A stretch of DNA of 64,000 nucleotides from UBA6772 sp965183875 (GTDB lineage Bacteria; Bacteroidota; Bacteroidia; Flavobacteriales; UBA7430), in the NCBI GenBank assembly GCA_965183875.1, contig CBCYMK010000006.1, positions 47,098 through 111,097 on the forward strand, in the 5' to 3' direction. Below the pieces are notes generated by a model. It saw nothing but the letters and a program-made list of their open reading frames with translations, was not told where the DNA came from and made no database searches. The translations under genes were made by a program, and so were the position numbers. Shown one piece after another: positions 51,982-62,705 of this stretch; positions within the stretch are counted from its first letter, which is position 1; each line of letters starts with the position of its first letter.

Positions 51982-53760
51982 TTATTCTTCTGAAAATTCT
52001 ACAAGCTTACGTCTATAGTTACTAAAGAGTTTGGATTTTGAAATAAACCCTACATATTCACCGTGACAAGTAACTGCTAAATTCCATGCACCTGTTTCTT
52101 TAAATTTTGCCATCACCTTATCCATAGGGTCATAAAGTTTAATAGACCCTAAGGGTTGGTGCATTAAGTCCTCCACAGTAATTTGTGTATATAAGCTATG
52201 GTCAAACATTACCTTACGTATATCGTCTAGGCTAATAATTCCAAGGAAAATATTCTTTTCATCTACCACAGGGAAAATATTTCTTTTAGAATCTGCTACA
52301 ATTTTTACCAGCTCCCCAAGGTTCATTTCAGGATGTATAACAGAGAAATTCCGCTCTACCAATTTCTCTAATTGCATCTGCATTAACACTGCTTTATCTT
52401 TATTATGTGTCATAAGCTCTCCCTTTAAAGCTAATTGTAGATTAAAGAGCGAATGGGGAATAAAGTATTTTGAGCTCACATAAGAGATCGCTGCAACCGT
52501 CATTAACGGGATGAATAATTCGTAACCGGTAGTGATTTCTGCAATTAGGAAAATTGCAGTTAGCGGGGCATGTAAAACTCCAGCTACTAAACCTGCCATA
52601 GAAACTAAGCTGAAATTACTAATCGATAAATCCACTATAAATACATGATTTATCAACTTGGCAAATACATAACCCAGTGCCGAACCTAAGAATAGTGAGG
52701 GCGCAAAAACACCGCCAATTCCACCAACCCCAATAGTTACGGAAGTAGCAATTATTTTAAAAAGTAACATAATGAATATAAGCGTGTAGAGCGCTGTTTC
52801 TGTTGTGCATACTGATTCAATATACGATCCTGAGATTATTTCATGCCCCTTGTCTGCTAAGAGTAAGTTTATAGTACTGAAACCTTCCCCAAATAATGGA
52901 GGTATTAGGAATAATAAAATACCTAAAAACAAGCCACCCCAAACAGCTCTACTAATTTTGTGCTTAATTTTCTTCAGTAAGCTAGTGGTTTTAAAAAACA
53001 CTTTAGAGAACAATGCCGAAAGTAAACCACAACAAACGCCTAAGAGAATGTAATAGGGCATATTCCCTACATTAAATGTTTCTACTCGATCTATATGTAG
53101 TATAAGCGCTTCACCAATTATTAAACGAGAACTTATCGTTGCAGAGACAGAGGCAATTAGCAATGGTATAATAGAGGCCATTGTTAAGTCTAACATCAAT
53201 ACCTCCATAGCTAAAATTAGTGCCGCGATGGGAGCGTTAAAAATACTGGCAATTGTACCTGCTGTAGCACAACCTATAAGTAGCATTCTGTCTTTAAAGG
53301 TAAGGTGTAAAACGCGTGCTAAATTGGAGCTTAAAGAAGAAGCACTTGAAGCTGCAGGTGCCTCTAGACCTATAGAACCTCCAAATCCAGCTGTAACAAT
53401 AGAGGATATAATAGAAGAAAACATATGATGTCTTTTCATTATCCCACTACGCTTAGCTATAGCATAAAGTATGGTTGGGAATCCGTTACTTTCGGGTTTT
53501 CTAATAATGTATTTATTCCAAATTACGGTACTTACTATCCCTATTAGTGGAAGAAGTAATAAGGAGTAATTATGCCAGCTTGTAGTGGCAGTAGAACTAA
53601 GTAAGTAATCTCCCAAGCTATGGGCAGTATTCTTAATAAAAGCGGCTATTAATCCAGAACCTATCCCAACAATTAAACTCATTAACAAAATGAATTGCTT
53701 GTGGGAGATGTGTTTTACCCTCCAAATTAAAAAACGTTTTAAAAGACTTTTTTTAGGCAT
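51982..53760 (-). CDS. ClC-family chloride channel/transporter with CBS domains
   Basis: 592 residues. The membrane part (about 20-440) has the ClC motifs FGGSIGLEAPAASSAS (with the gating Glu) and GVGGIGGVFAPSLFLG. The usual GREGP reads GLEAP and GKxxP reads GIGGV, as in other Bacteroidetes members. The cytoplasmic end holds two CBS domains (about 455-580; NIFPVVDEKNIFLGIIS). It conducts or exchanges chloride and protons. No partner gene is evident apart from DUF554. Confidence 0.92.
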   Translation of the reverse strand: MPKKSLLKRFLIWRVKHISHKQFILLMSLIVGIGSGLIAAFIKNTAHSLGDYLLSSTATTSWHNYSLLLLPLIGIVSTVIWNKYIIRKPESNGFPTILYAIAKRSGIMKRHHMFSSIISSIVTAGFGGSIGLEAPAASSASSLSSNLARVLHLTFKDRMLLIGCATAGTIASIFNAPIAALILAMEVLMLDLTMASIIPLLIASVSATISSRLIIGEALILHIDRVETFNVGNMPYYILLGVCCGLLSALFSKVFFKTTSLLKKIKHKISRAVWGGLFLGILLFLIPPLFGEGFSTINLLLADKGHEIISGSYIESVCTTETALYTLIFIMLLFKIIATSVTIGVGGIGGVFAPSLFLGSALGYVFAKLINHVFIVDLSISNFSLVSMAGLVAGVLHAPLTAIFLIAEITTGYELFIPLMTVAAISYVSSKYFIPHSLFNLQLALKGELMTHNKDKAVLMQMQLEKLVERNFSVIHPEMNLGELVKIVADSKRNIFPVVDEKNIFLGIISLDDIRKVMFDHSLYTQITVEDLMHQPLGSIKLYDPMDKVMAKFKETGAWNLAVTCHGEYVGFISKSKLFSNYRRKLVEFSEE

Positions 53761-53767
53761 TTCTCAA

Positions 53768-55103
53768 TTACAAGTGTAGGTCTAATAATTCTCTAATCCC
53801 TTGGTTTGAGGGTCTAGGGGCTTTAACATCAATAATATTTCCATTCCTATCGAAAAGCATGAATCGTGGGATTCCATTGATTTTATAGTCACTTGTAATT
53901 TTACTCCATCCAGAAGCAAATAGTTGTACCCCTCCCATTTGTTTCTCTTCCAACATCTTTTCCCAGGCAGCATAGTCTTTCTGTTCATCTACAGAAACCG
54001 ATAAAAAGACTATGTCTTTTCCATGGTATTCTTTTTCGAGTTCTAATAAATGGGGTATTTCTCTTTTACAAGGTCCACACCAGGTAGCCCAAACGTCTAC
54101 ATATACTAGGGAGCCTTAAAATCTGTTAAGGAAATACTATCTCCTTCTTGGTTAGGGTAAGTGAAGTTGAAGGCCGGTTTTCCTGGGTTATAAAGCAGAC
54201 ATCTGCTATAACTAGCTCGTTAAGCTCATTGTATTTTTCGCTATCCGACTGCAGGACTTCGAAGGCTTCCATAATAAGTGATATTTCCTCTAAAGTTTCG
54301 TTTTTAATGAAGTCTTTTAGTAGGTCGTATGATGTTTTATCTTTCGTCGCTTGGTTGGTAAATGCTGTTGCAATAAAGTTAAAGTTCGACAGTATTTCAA
54401 GCTCATACTCATCAGATACATTTGAGCTTATATAGGTTTTAAGAAAGTTGTACGATTCCTCATTCTCTAATAAAGCGGGGTCGTTTACATCGAAGTCGAT
54501 CATGAAATCGTAGTAATTAGCACTTAAGTCTAAATTTCCATTCCCTAAATACTCGTAATATTTCTTGTAGTTTAGCTTAGTGCTTGCCCATTGAAGTTCA
54601 CTAGACCTTACTTGCTCGGTTTTAAACATACCTTCAGGAAGTGAATTTAGCAATGCCTTAGTTGTAGATTCAGCTTCTGTAACCTGTGCTAAAAAATCTG
54701 TTTCCTCAGAAGAATAGAGCGCTCGAAAATCTATCTGTTCTTCAGCTAAATATTTGTTAGCTAAAAAACTCGATGCCTTAGACCCTTCATAGCTAATAGT
54801 CTCATCAAACTCAGCTGGGTTAATGTTTATAGTAATTACGTCTCCAGGCTTTACGTACATAGCTGTAGTTTCTTGCCCGTGTTTAAAGCTCATATAAGTA
54901 GGGCTGTCCATTTGGAATTCTAACTCAAATACAGCCTCATTATCAAGTGAATCTGTGAAAGTCTTACTGCGGTCTGAAGAAATTACTGAAACAGTTTCGC
55001 TTAGTGGTTCTGTAATAGTACCCGAAATAATTACGGTGTTGTTTACAGGTTCTTGACAGCTAAAAAGTGCACATGCTGTAAGTGCTAATGCTATATTTTT
55101 CAT
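53768..55103 (-). pseudogene. TlpA-like thioredoxin-fold lipoprotein (two frameshifts, probably sequencing errors)
   Basis: Read through both breaks this is a ~445-residue lipoprotein: lipobox FSC (Cys near 16), an N-terminal DUF4369-like domain (about 20-130), a helical middle, and a C-terminal thioredoxin domain with the motif WATWCGPCK. Without the breaks the join reads PAFNFTYPNQ..LTDFKG and leads into the WCGPC segment, a standard TlpA layout. One base is missing near 54200 and one near 54115. It should reduce disulfides or support cytochrome maturation in the periplasm. The frame up to 54126 and the frame after 53988 are intact. Confidence 0.82.
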
Positions 55104-55147
55104 ATTATTTTTTATTTTCGACAATGAAAATAGTCCAAATACTTTAA

Positions 55148-55187
55148 CTAAAAAAATAGACAAGCTTATTAAGCTTGTCTATTTTTA
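55148..55187 (-). terminator. Terminator after the rRNA methyltransferase gene
   Basis: AAAAATAGACAAGCTT / AAGCTTGTCTATTTTT with a 3-base loop; the methyltransferase stop is 2 bases away. The T-run serves both directions. Confidence 0.8.
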
Positions 55188-55188
55188 T

Positions 55189-56280
55189 TTAGTGACAGTT
55201 GTAAACAACAAATTTTAAATCCTCACTTACTATATCCACCTTGTGAAATAGTTTGTATAGGTGGGTTTTAGAATTTAAATGATTACTAGTAACCATTTGG
55301 AAAGACCCTCCTTTTTTAAGAACTCTTTTCACTTCTTTAAACAACTCTAAAGCCACTTCTATATTTGTTTCGTGTTCGAAGTGGAAGGGTGGGTTAGAGA
55401 TTACTAAATCGAAAGACTGGTCCTCGAAATCTGCTAAGCAGTCGTTGTAGTGGAAGTGAATATTATCCCCTTCGAGATTCATTTTAGAAGATTCTACGGC
55501 TAGCAGAGAATCGTCGAGTAAATGTACTTCTGTATGTGGTTTTTCTTCTAAGGCAGCATAGGCTAAAATCCCATTTCCAGAGGCTAAATCTAATATCTTA
55601 TTATGGTCTAGTCTAATGTCCATATTATCGATAAAAAACTGAGATGCATGGTCTATGTTTTTGGCAGAAAACACACCGTAGTGTTGTTTGAAAACTTTAT
55701 TTCCTGAAAATTGAATTTCAGTAATTAGGTTTTCTTTTTCTACTTTCTTTTTGCCTTTAAGTATAAGTACACGTGATTTTTTCCAAGCCTTAGACTGGCT
55801 ACAGTCTTCAAAATATTCTGCTGCAATAGACAAGTATTGCTTAGAAAAATATTTGGTCATGAAACCACATATAATTTGACCACCTTCAGAAAGCGAGTTA
55901 TGTACCTGCGCTAGTTGAAGCCTAAATAAATCTAGCGATTTAGGAATTTTAATAAGTGCTAGCTCGTATTCTGATGATAGACTACCTATAGAGGTGTTTG
56001 TCGGTAGTTCTAGATTGATATTATTACCTTCAAAGTTTATTTTAAAAGCCTTTTCTTGACTTTTAAAGTCAATGATTGCCGTAGGCTTTTTATCAGCTAA
56101 TAAGCTGCTTAAAAAACCAAATCTATCGTTGTAGATTATCGCTTTCTCACAAGAAATTTTCTCTTCCTCTAAGTAGTTTAATATATGCTCATCTGCGGCA
56201 CTCCATGCTTGCAACGACTTGTTGTCTGTAGTTGGGTAACGATCAATGTTGAAGGTATTCTCTTGGTAAGTATATTTCAT
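55189..56280 (-). CDS. Class I SAM-dependent rRNA methyltransferase (RlmG/RsmC type)
   Basis: 363 residues. An N-terminal half lacking catalytic motifs is followed by a SAM-binding half (about 195-360) with ILDLASGNGILAYAA and the N2-guanine catalytic motif ISNPPFHF. These features define the RsmC/RlmG group, which methylate guanine N2 of 16S or 23S rRNA. Which position it methylates cannot be settled here. It starts 3 bases after metK, which makes its methyl donor, and the two are probably cotranscribed. Confidence 0.88.
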   Translation of the reverse strand: MKYTYQENTFNIDRYPTTDNKSLQAWSAADEHILNYLEEEKISCEKAIIYNDRFGFLSSLLADKKPTAIIDFKSQEKAFKINFEGNNINLELPTNTSIGSLSSEYELALIKIPKSLDLFRLQLAQVHNSLSEGGQIICGFMTKYFSKQYLSIAAEYFEDCSQSKAWKKSRVLILKGKKKVEKENLITEIQFSGNKVFKQHYGVFSAKNIDHASQFFIDNMDIRLDHNKILDLASGNGILAYAALEEKPHTEVHLLDDSLLAVESSKMNLEGDNIHFHYNDCLADFEDQSFDLVISNPPFHFEHETNIEVALELFKEVKRVLKKGGSFQMVTSNHLNSKTHLYKLFHKVDIVSEDLKFVVYNCH

Positions 56281-56283
56281 CTC

Positions 56284-57546
56284 TTAAATTTCAAATGCTG
56301 TTTTCACTTTGCTTACAAAGTTGAGTTTTTCCCAAGGGAAGGTTTCAATTTCCTTTACTATTTCTTTACCTCCACCTACTTCAAAACGAACTGTTTTCTT
56401 TTCGGGCATTCTACCCATATGTCCGTATGCTGCGGTTTCACTATAGATAGGGTCTTTCAATTTAAATCTTTCCACTATGGCAGCGGGGCGCATATCAAAA
56501 AGTACATCTACTTTCTCTGCTATTTCACTGTCGCTCATATTTACTTTTGAGGTACCGTAGGTATCTACAAAGATATTCATCGGTTTAGCTACCCCTATTG
56601 CGTATGCTACTTGAACCAATATTTGGTCAGATACGCCTGCTGCAACAAGGTTTTTTGCTATATGACGTGTGGCATAAGCAGCAGATCTATCAACCTTAGA
56701 AGGGTCCTTTCCAGAAAATGCCCCTCCACCGTGAGCACCTTTACCACCGTAGGTATCTACAATAATTTTACGTCCAGTAAGGCCAGTGTCACCATGAGGT
56801 CCACCAATAACAAATTTCCCTGTTGGGTTAACGTGGTAGGTGATTTTATCATCGAATAAGGCTACTATATGAGCAGGAAGTTTAGCTTTTATACGCTCTA
56901 CTAAAATGCTTTTAACATCTTCTTTTATCTTCCCTAACATAATCGATTCTTTATCAAAATCGTCGTGTTGAGTGGAGATAACAATGGTGTCTATTCTTTC
57001 AGGTACGTTATTGTCTGAGTATTGAATAGTTACTTGAGATTTTGCATCTGGACGTAAATAATGCATATCCTTATGCTCTTCTCTGCGTATCTCAGCCAGC
57101 TCTTGTAGTAGTAAATGTGAAAGACTCAATGCTAGAGGCATATAGTTTTCCGTTTCGTTGGTCGCATAGCCAAACATCATTCCTTGATCTCCTGCACCTT
57201 GCTCCTCATGAAGACCTTTTCCTGCTTCTACACCTTGGTTAATATCGTCAGATTGCTCGTGTACAGCAGAAATAATTCCACAAGATTCAGCATCGAATTT
57301 ATACTCCGATTTTGTATATCCTATACGCTTAATTACATTTCGTGCTTGTTTTTGTAAATCTACCCATGCTGTAGATTTTACTTCGCCACTAATTACCGTC
57401 AATCCTGTTGTAACAAGAGTTTCACAGGCTACTTTAGATTCCGGGTCTTGTGCTAAAAAAGCATCTAGTATTGCATCAGAAATTTGATCGGCAACTTTAT
57501 CTGGGTGTCCTTCAGAAACAGACTCAGAGGTGAAAAAATAAGACAT
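56284..57546 (-). CDS. metK: S-adenosylmethionine synthetase
   Basis: 420 residues. Motifs: SVSEGHPDKVADQISDAILD, GAGDQGMMFGYA, GPHGDTGLTGRKIIVDTYGG and GGGAFSGKDPSKVDRSAAY. It makes SAM from methionine and ATP. The promoter -7 box (57666-57673) predicts a leader of about 110 nt that can form a long paired structure (57566-57652); see that entry. The methyltransferase gene follows. Confidence 0.97.
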   Translation of the reverse strand: MSYFFTSESVSEGHPDKVADQISDAILDAFLAQDPESKVACETLVTTGLTVISGEVKSTAWVDLQKQARNVIKRIGYTKSEYKFDAESCGIISAVHEQSDDINQGVEAGKGLHEEQGAGDQGMMFGYATNETENYMPLALSLSHLLLQELAEIRREEHKDMHYLRPDAKSQVTIQYSDNNVPERIDTIVISTQHDDFDKESIMLGKIKEDVKSILVERIKAKLPAHIVALFDDKITYHVNPTGKFVIGGPHGDTGLTGRKIIVDTYGGKGAHGGGAFSGKDPSKVDRSAAYATRHIAKNLVAAGVSDQILVQVAYAIGVAKPMNIFVDTYGTSKVNMSDSEIAEKVDVLFDMRPAAIVERFKLKDPIYSETAAYGHMGRMPEKKTVRFEVGGGKEIVKEIETFPWEKLNFVSKVKTAFEI

Positions 57547-57565
57547 ATTTATTTCTTTTTAAAAA

Positions 57566-57652
57566 ATGAATTTATAAATAGTCTGATTGGAGCTGTAGCG
57601 GTAGAATACTGCTTTAGCCTTTTTTAGAGTGGTAGCAATCAGTCAAATTCAT
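57566..57652 (-). promoter_or_regulatory. Structured metK leader, candidate SAM-responsive element
   Basis: On the minus strand ATGAATTT (57652-57645) pairs perfectly with AAATTCAT (57573-57566), and CTGATTG (57642-57636) pairs perfectly with CAATCAG (57589-57583). The inner ~46 nt can fold a small GCTAAAGC-type hairpin, and an AGTGG/CCACT pairing is an alternative. I do not recognise SAM-I, SAM-II or SAM-III consensus sequences in it. Ligand binding is inference. Confidence 0.5.
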
Positions 57653-57665
57653 CCACTTAAGGCAG

Positions 57666-57673
57666 CAAAGATA
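57666..57673 (-). promoter_or_regulatory. TAnnTTTG -7 box for metK
   Basis: TATCTTTG on the minus strand, 119 bases before the ATG, the only good box in the gap 57547-57727. Confidence 0.55.
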
Positions 57674-57727
57674 GTAATTAGGTCGATTAAAAAAGCCTTT
57701 TAGTCTAAAGTTATTTAATCGGGGCTA

Positions 57728-60046
57728 CTATTTAATAACTACAAATTTTAATAGCTCAGTATGTACTGAGTTTTTATACTGAAGAAGGTGAACTCCTGTT
57801 GGTAATTCTGTCGTATTGAGCTCTTTACTTTCATAGGCGTCTAGATAGACATGCTCTTCAAAATAAACGGTGGTACCACTAATAGTGGAGATTGATATAT
57901 CCCCTCGTATAGTTTCCTCTGTTTGGTTGTTTATAAAGAATTTACCATTGTTGGGGTTAGGGCTTAGTAGAAGCTTGTCACTTTTGTTATTCGCCGTACA
58001 GTCGAATTGATAATTACTTAAACTAAGAAATTCGATTATGTGCTTTTCTACCTCACAGGGTCTATTTTCAAGAAAATAAGCCAATTTACTTTCTAGGTCC
58101 TGTTCCCACGATATCGTACTACTAGGGTAGTGCCATATTTCAATATGTGGAGCGACCTCATCTGTATATATATTCTTTAATTGTTGTGTTTTAAATAGGC
58201 TTGCAGAAGTAGATAATGTAGAGCGAAGCAGGGTAGCATAACGATCTGAAAACGCTTGTTTAAACAGTTCGTTCTTTAAAAGATTCCTAAATAAGAAAGT
58301 GGATTCTGCTGGGTTGGGCCAGCTAACATCTGCATCGTTAAGTGTGCAATGCTGAAACATATTGCGCTCATAATTTCTTAATCCTGCATCTAAATCGTAA
58401 AATATCCACCTCCATTTACCTGTTGTAGTCTGAGGTCTCCAAAGTTTCATATTATTTCCTGGCCAGTCGTAGTTCGCGAAAAACATTTCAGCTATTTGGT
58501 AGTCTATATAACTACTAATATCAATTTGTGTTAGTAAATATGCGTAGTGTTCTGGCTGGCTTAAGTCGTGAGTCTCTATATATGCTAACAGAGCTATATA
58601 GTGTTGGTTACTTCCCGAAAAAACTAAATTGTAGTTCCCTCCAATAATGTCAACCGAGTCTGCATTTATCGGATATTCACTTTCCAGAAAATGATCGTCT
58701 ATACGGTCTCTAAGGTTTTGAATTCCCCAATATTCACCGTTTATATAAACGATAACTGCTTGGTGGCTCTGCGATTCAAAATCCATATTTTTGGTTATCT
58801 CACTTGTAAGTACATCTTTTATTATAGATTCATCATTCCAGGAACCCATTGAGCTTCTGAGTATAAATCGCTTGTATTTTTCATTTTCTTTAGCTGGCAA
58901 GAGTTTATAATTAAATGCCTTTGTACCGTACTCTTTACGGGCATATAACTTTAAAGATTTTTGTGCAGCAATTCTCGTTTTCCCTCCGTGAATTCTTAGT
59001 CCAGCATCTTGAGAAAAGCCTAAATTACCATCTTGTTCAAAATACTCTAGGTGCACCGGTCGTTCCCATGCTTTCCCAGATTTGCAATAATTACCAGTCC
59101 ATTCAGGCTTGCTTTCTTCAAAGTGTATTCCAGGTACATAGATGCCACTATCGGTGTCAAATAAATTTCCTTGTTCGGTGACTAATGAAATTATTGGGAA
59201 TTTGTATTTCGAAAACATATACTCATCCACCAAATAGGTGTTTGTATAAACTTTACTCGATGGGAGCCCATTTTTATATGACCTACTTCTAATTATTGTT
59301 GCTTTATGAATAGCTGAGTTTGGAGATTCCCAGGCTTGTATAACTTATTAAAGATTGGTCTGGAGTACTTGGGAATTCACAAAAATAGTTGGCCTCGTTG
59401 GTTTTGGTATTTACAGAAATAAAGCCGGAGTACCTACTAGAGTTTTGGGTGGGTATACTACCGTCTAAGCTGTAGTAAATGCTATCGCCAAGAGCAGATT
59501 CTAAGTGAAGATTAAACGCTTCAAGGTAGTAGCCTGGAGCGGCTAGAAAATGTAATTTGATTAGTGTTGTTATTAGTGCTAGCAGGACTTGGCTCGTTTA
59601 GTAAAACGATATTCGTTGACCCGTTTGGAAGGCGCCCTAAACTTTGGTCCTCTCCAAGAGCCATTGCGGGAAACTCATTTATTAAAACTCCCTGTGGGTT
59701 TGTAAGAAACAACATTTCTCCATCTGATGAGATTTTAAAATTAGTATGGAGTTCAGCGTTTAGGTTATTGTTTTTTCCTGATGCAAAAAATAGTAAAGTG
59801 CCATTAGCTGGGATATTAATATTTGGGAATATCCATTTATTCAACTGCTCTACTTCATCAGACAAGCTATAATGGGATAGGTTAATAGCTAGTGTACCCT
59901 CATTGTAAAGTTCTATCCAGTCGCTAGAATTATTGTCTTGGTCAAAAACAGTCTCCTTATTATTAGACATCACCTCATTTATAGTGAGGTCCTGTGAAAT
60001 TACCGTTAGGTGTAATGCGCAAAGAGAGTACTAGTAAAATCCTCAT
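57728..60046 (-). pseudogene. Secreted CotH-kinase-like protein with lamin-tail, chitobiase-type and T9SS domains (three frameshifts, probably sequencing errors)
   Basis: Read through single-base insertions near 60022, 59548 and 59337 this is a ~770-residue exported protein. It has a signal peptide (MRILLVLS), a lamin-tail domain (DWIELYNEGTLAINLSHYSL), a chitobiase C-terminal-like domain (YYSLDGSIPTQNS), a CotH kinase-like domain (FILRSSMGSWNDES, WIFYDLDAGL) and a type A T9SS sorting domain (LLLSPNPNNGK ... LLKFVVIK). The region 57728-59233 is fully open. CotH-like domains phosphorylate protein in spore formers; activity here is not shown. Confidence 0.8.
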
Positions 60047-60095
60047 AGAGTTCGAATAGTATTAAAATGAAAGCTACTCCAATAAAGACGTTTTA

Positions 60096-60999
60096 TTATT
60101 TAGTCAAGTTGTGGAAAATATCTTCCAGCTTTTGTTCTTTCATGTTTAGTTGAAGAACAGAGCGGTTATTATGTACTGCAAATTCAAATAATTGGGTTCT
60201 TAAATCGTGTTTACTATTGCTGGTTATTTGATACTGATTTTTCCCAATTGATTTTACCTCTAATACATTTTCTAAGCTTTTAAGAGCTGTCTTATCTACC
60301 TCTTCATTAAACTCAATATTAATTAAATTTTTGTCACTGCTAAATTCCCGCAGTTCTTCAAATTTTTTTATTGGCTACAATTTCACCTTTATTAATGATG
60401 ATCACCCTGTCGCAAATAGCTTCTACTTCTTGCATGATATGCGTAGAAAGCATAACCGTTTTCTCTTTTCCTACTTCTTTTATCAAGCTTCTAATTTCAA
60501 CCAGTTGATTAGGATCTAATCCTGTGGTAGGTTCATCTAATATGAGTACTTCTGGATCGTGAATTAATGCTTGTGCTAAACCAACTCGCTGTCTGTACCC
60601 TCTTAGAAAGAGAGCCTACTAGTTTGTGTTTCTCTTTTAATAAGCCCGTTTTCTTTATCATAAGGTCCACTCTGTTGTGACTTACCCCATATATATTAGC
60701 CACAAACTCCAAGTATTCGCGTACATACATGTCTAAATACAAAGGGTTATGCTCTGGTAAGTAGCCAATTTTACTCTTTGCTGCTATACTTTCTTCAGCC
60801 ACATTAAGTCCGCAAATTTTTGCTAAACCATTACTTTGCGGTATATAACCAGTTAAGATTTTCATTAGTGTAGATTTTCCAGCTCCATTAGGACCTAGAA
60901 ACCCAACAATTCTCTCCTTTTTGAATCTCAAAACTCACTTGTTTAAGTGCTTGTTGATTTCCGTACTGGCTTGCTTACTTTTACTACTTGTATAGACAT
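60096..60999 (-). pseudogene. gldA: Gliding motility ABC transporter ATP-binding subunit GldA (four frameshifts, probably sequencing errors)
   Basis: Read through insertions near 60968, 60910, 60602 and 60366, the protein is ~300 residues, the length of F. johnsoniae GldA. It has Walker A GFLGPNGAGKSTLMKILTGY, the block YLPEHNPLYLDMYVREYLEF, an ABC signature LSKG and, from the sequence after 60602, Walker B and the D-loop (LILDEPTTGLDPNQL). GldA is the ATPase of the GldAFG complex required for gliding. gldF and gldG are not in the window. All four breaks are single added bases in or next to runs. Confidence 0.85.
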
Positions 61000-61153
61000 A
61001 GCCACGAAGATAAGTTATTTTGCTGGCTGGATTGAATTGTTTATTGCTCTACTTTTTCTCCCTCTAGCCCTCAAAAAAATAACTTACTAGGTGATGTTAC
61101 TCATTTTTATAGGATTTATGTTCTTGTAATTAAACGGCTTATAATTTATGTTC

Positions 61154-61161
61154 TATATTTG
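61154..61161 (+). promoter_or_regulatory. TAnnTTTG -7 box for candidate small RNA E3
   Basis: TATATTTG, the same box as at E2. A TTG at 61124-61126 is farther upstream (27 bases) than ideal. Confidence 0.5.
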
Positions 61162-61167
61162 ATTTAA

Positions 61168-61245
61168 ATGTAATTAATATTGAATTGCGTTTCTCGAGGG
61201 GCGAGTAAGTGCAAAAAAGGACTTCAAATTGGAGTCCTTTTTTTT
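61168..61245 (+). ncRNA. Candidate small RNA E3 with CGAGGGGCGA core
   Basis: The core TTCTCGAGGGGCGAGTAA matches the E2 core at 16 of 18 positions. It lies in a loop closed by TTGC/GCAA and is followed by a terminator. No ORF. Located in the 317-base gap between gldA and rsgA, which otherwise has nothing I recognise. Confidence 0.5.
61213..61245 (+). terminator. Terminator of E3
   Basis: AAAAAAGGACTTC / GGAGTCCTTTTTT, a 13-bp stem with one G-T pair and a T8 tail. Confidence 0.8.
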
Positions 61246-61303
61246 GTGCTTAAATTTATGCGCATATTTCTGTCCTAAAGGATTCATTCTCAAATTCAAA
61301 TCC

Positions 61304-61311
61304 TATCTTTG
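61304..61311 (+). promoter_or_regulatory. TAnnTTTG -7 box abutting the rsgA start
   Basis: TATCTTTG-TCCTT-ATG: the box ends 5 bases before the start at 61317. Confidence 0.55.
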
Positions 61312-61316
61312 TCCTT

Positions 61317-62255
61317 ATGCAAGGAATGGTCGTAAAATCTACTGGAAGTTGGTATTGTGTTCGCACAAACGATGGTGAATACCACGAATGCCGTATACGC
61401 GGGAAGTTCAGAATACAAGGAATTAAAAGTACCAACCCTATTGCTGTAGGAGACTCTGTAGAGCTTTTACAGGAAGGAGACCGACTATTTAATCACCGAA
61501 ATCCACGAGCGAAAAAACTATATTATTCGCAAGTCGGTTAATCTATCCAAGCAAGTACACATTATTGCTTCTAATATAGATCAGGCTTTTCTTATAGTTA
61601 CCTTAGCCTCTCCACCTACTTCTGTAGGGTTTATAGATCGATTTTTGGTTACCGCTGAAGCATACCAGATTCCCACAGTAATGGTGTTTAATAAGGTTGA
61701 TTTATACGACGAATTTGATCGTGAATACCACGATGAAATTGTAGCTATGTACAAGCAAGTGGGCTACGAATGTATAGAAGTTTCGGCCTTAGAACAAACT
61801 AATATTAAAGGTGCTTACCGAGAAAATGAAAGATAAAGTAACACTTTTGTCAGGCCATTCTGGTGTGGGGAAGTCTACTTTAGTAAACGTGATTGATCCA
61901 GATTTAGATTTAGCCACACAGCACGTTTCCGAAGCACATCAAAAAGGAATGCACAACCACTACTTTTGCCGAAATGTTTGAACTCGATTTCGGAGGTTAT
62001 ATCATCGATACACCTGGGATAAAAGGTTTTGGTTTGGTGGAAATGGAAGAAGCAGAATTGGCTGATTACTTTCCAGATATGAGACGCCTAAAAGGGCAGT
62101 GTAAGTTTCATAATTGTAAGCATGTAAACGAGCCTAAATGTGCCGTTAAAGAGGCTGTCGCTACAGATATTATTCATCCCGTTCGCTACGATAGTTATTT
62201 AGCTATGTTAGAAGATGATGGGAATCAATATAGAGAATTTAAATACCATAAATGA
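61317..62255 (+). pseudogene. rsgA: Ribosome small-subunit GTPase RsgA (three frameshifts, probably sequencing errors)
   Basis: Read through single-base insertions near 61489, 61812 and 61955 it is ~311 residues. It has an OB domain (MQGMVVKSTGSWYCVRT..), the GTPase core with NKVD (G4), the P-loop GHSGVGKSTLVN and the DTPG switch (G3) in permuted order (G4-G1-G3), and a C-terminal zinc region (CKFHNCKHVNEPKCA). RsgA helps late 30S maturation. Its stop overlaps the dtd start (ATGA). The permuted motif order is normal for the family, so no real gene fusion is implied. Confidence 0.85.
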
Positions 62256-62705
62256 GAGTTGTATTGCAAAGGGTGTGTAGTGCCTCGGTGAGTATTGATA
62301 ATGCCTTATATGCAGGGATTAATCATGGCTTACTCGTTTTACTCGGCATTTGCTCTACTGATACTCAAGACGATATTAATTATATATGCTCTAAGATAGC
62401 GAAGCTCCGAATTTTTTCTGATTCCGGAGGAAAAAATGAATCTTTCTCTGGTAGATGTTGATGGGGATGTACTTCTAGTTAGCCAGTTTACCTTGTTTTC
62501 TAGTACTAAAAAAGGAAATCGCCCTTCCTTTATAAAAGCGGCAAAGCCCGAAATTGCCATTCCTTTGTACAATTTATTTATAAGCTCTTTAGAACGTAAG
62601 CTCGACAAAAAAATAGCTACCGGTGTTTTCGGTGCCGATATGAAGGTGCAGTTAATAAATGATGGACCTGTAACGATACATTTAGATTCAAAAAATAAAG
62701 ACTAA
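62252..62705 (+). pseudogene. dtd: D-aminoacyl-tRNA deacylase (one frameshift, probably sequencing error)
   Basis: The joined protein is 150 residues: MRVVLQRVCSASVSID at the start, the catalytic region LLVSQFTLFSSTKKGNRPSF, and GVFGADMKVQLINDGPVTI at the end. One extra base in the A-run at 62431-62436 splits it. It removes D-amino acids from tRNA. Overlaps both rsgA and the next gene, so the three are probably cotranscribed. Confidence 0.88.

Noticed and set aside
57547..57680. A standard SAM-I or SAM-II riboswitch before metK
   Set aside because: Core sequences of these classes were not seen in the leader. The structure was kept only as an unclassified candidate.
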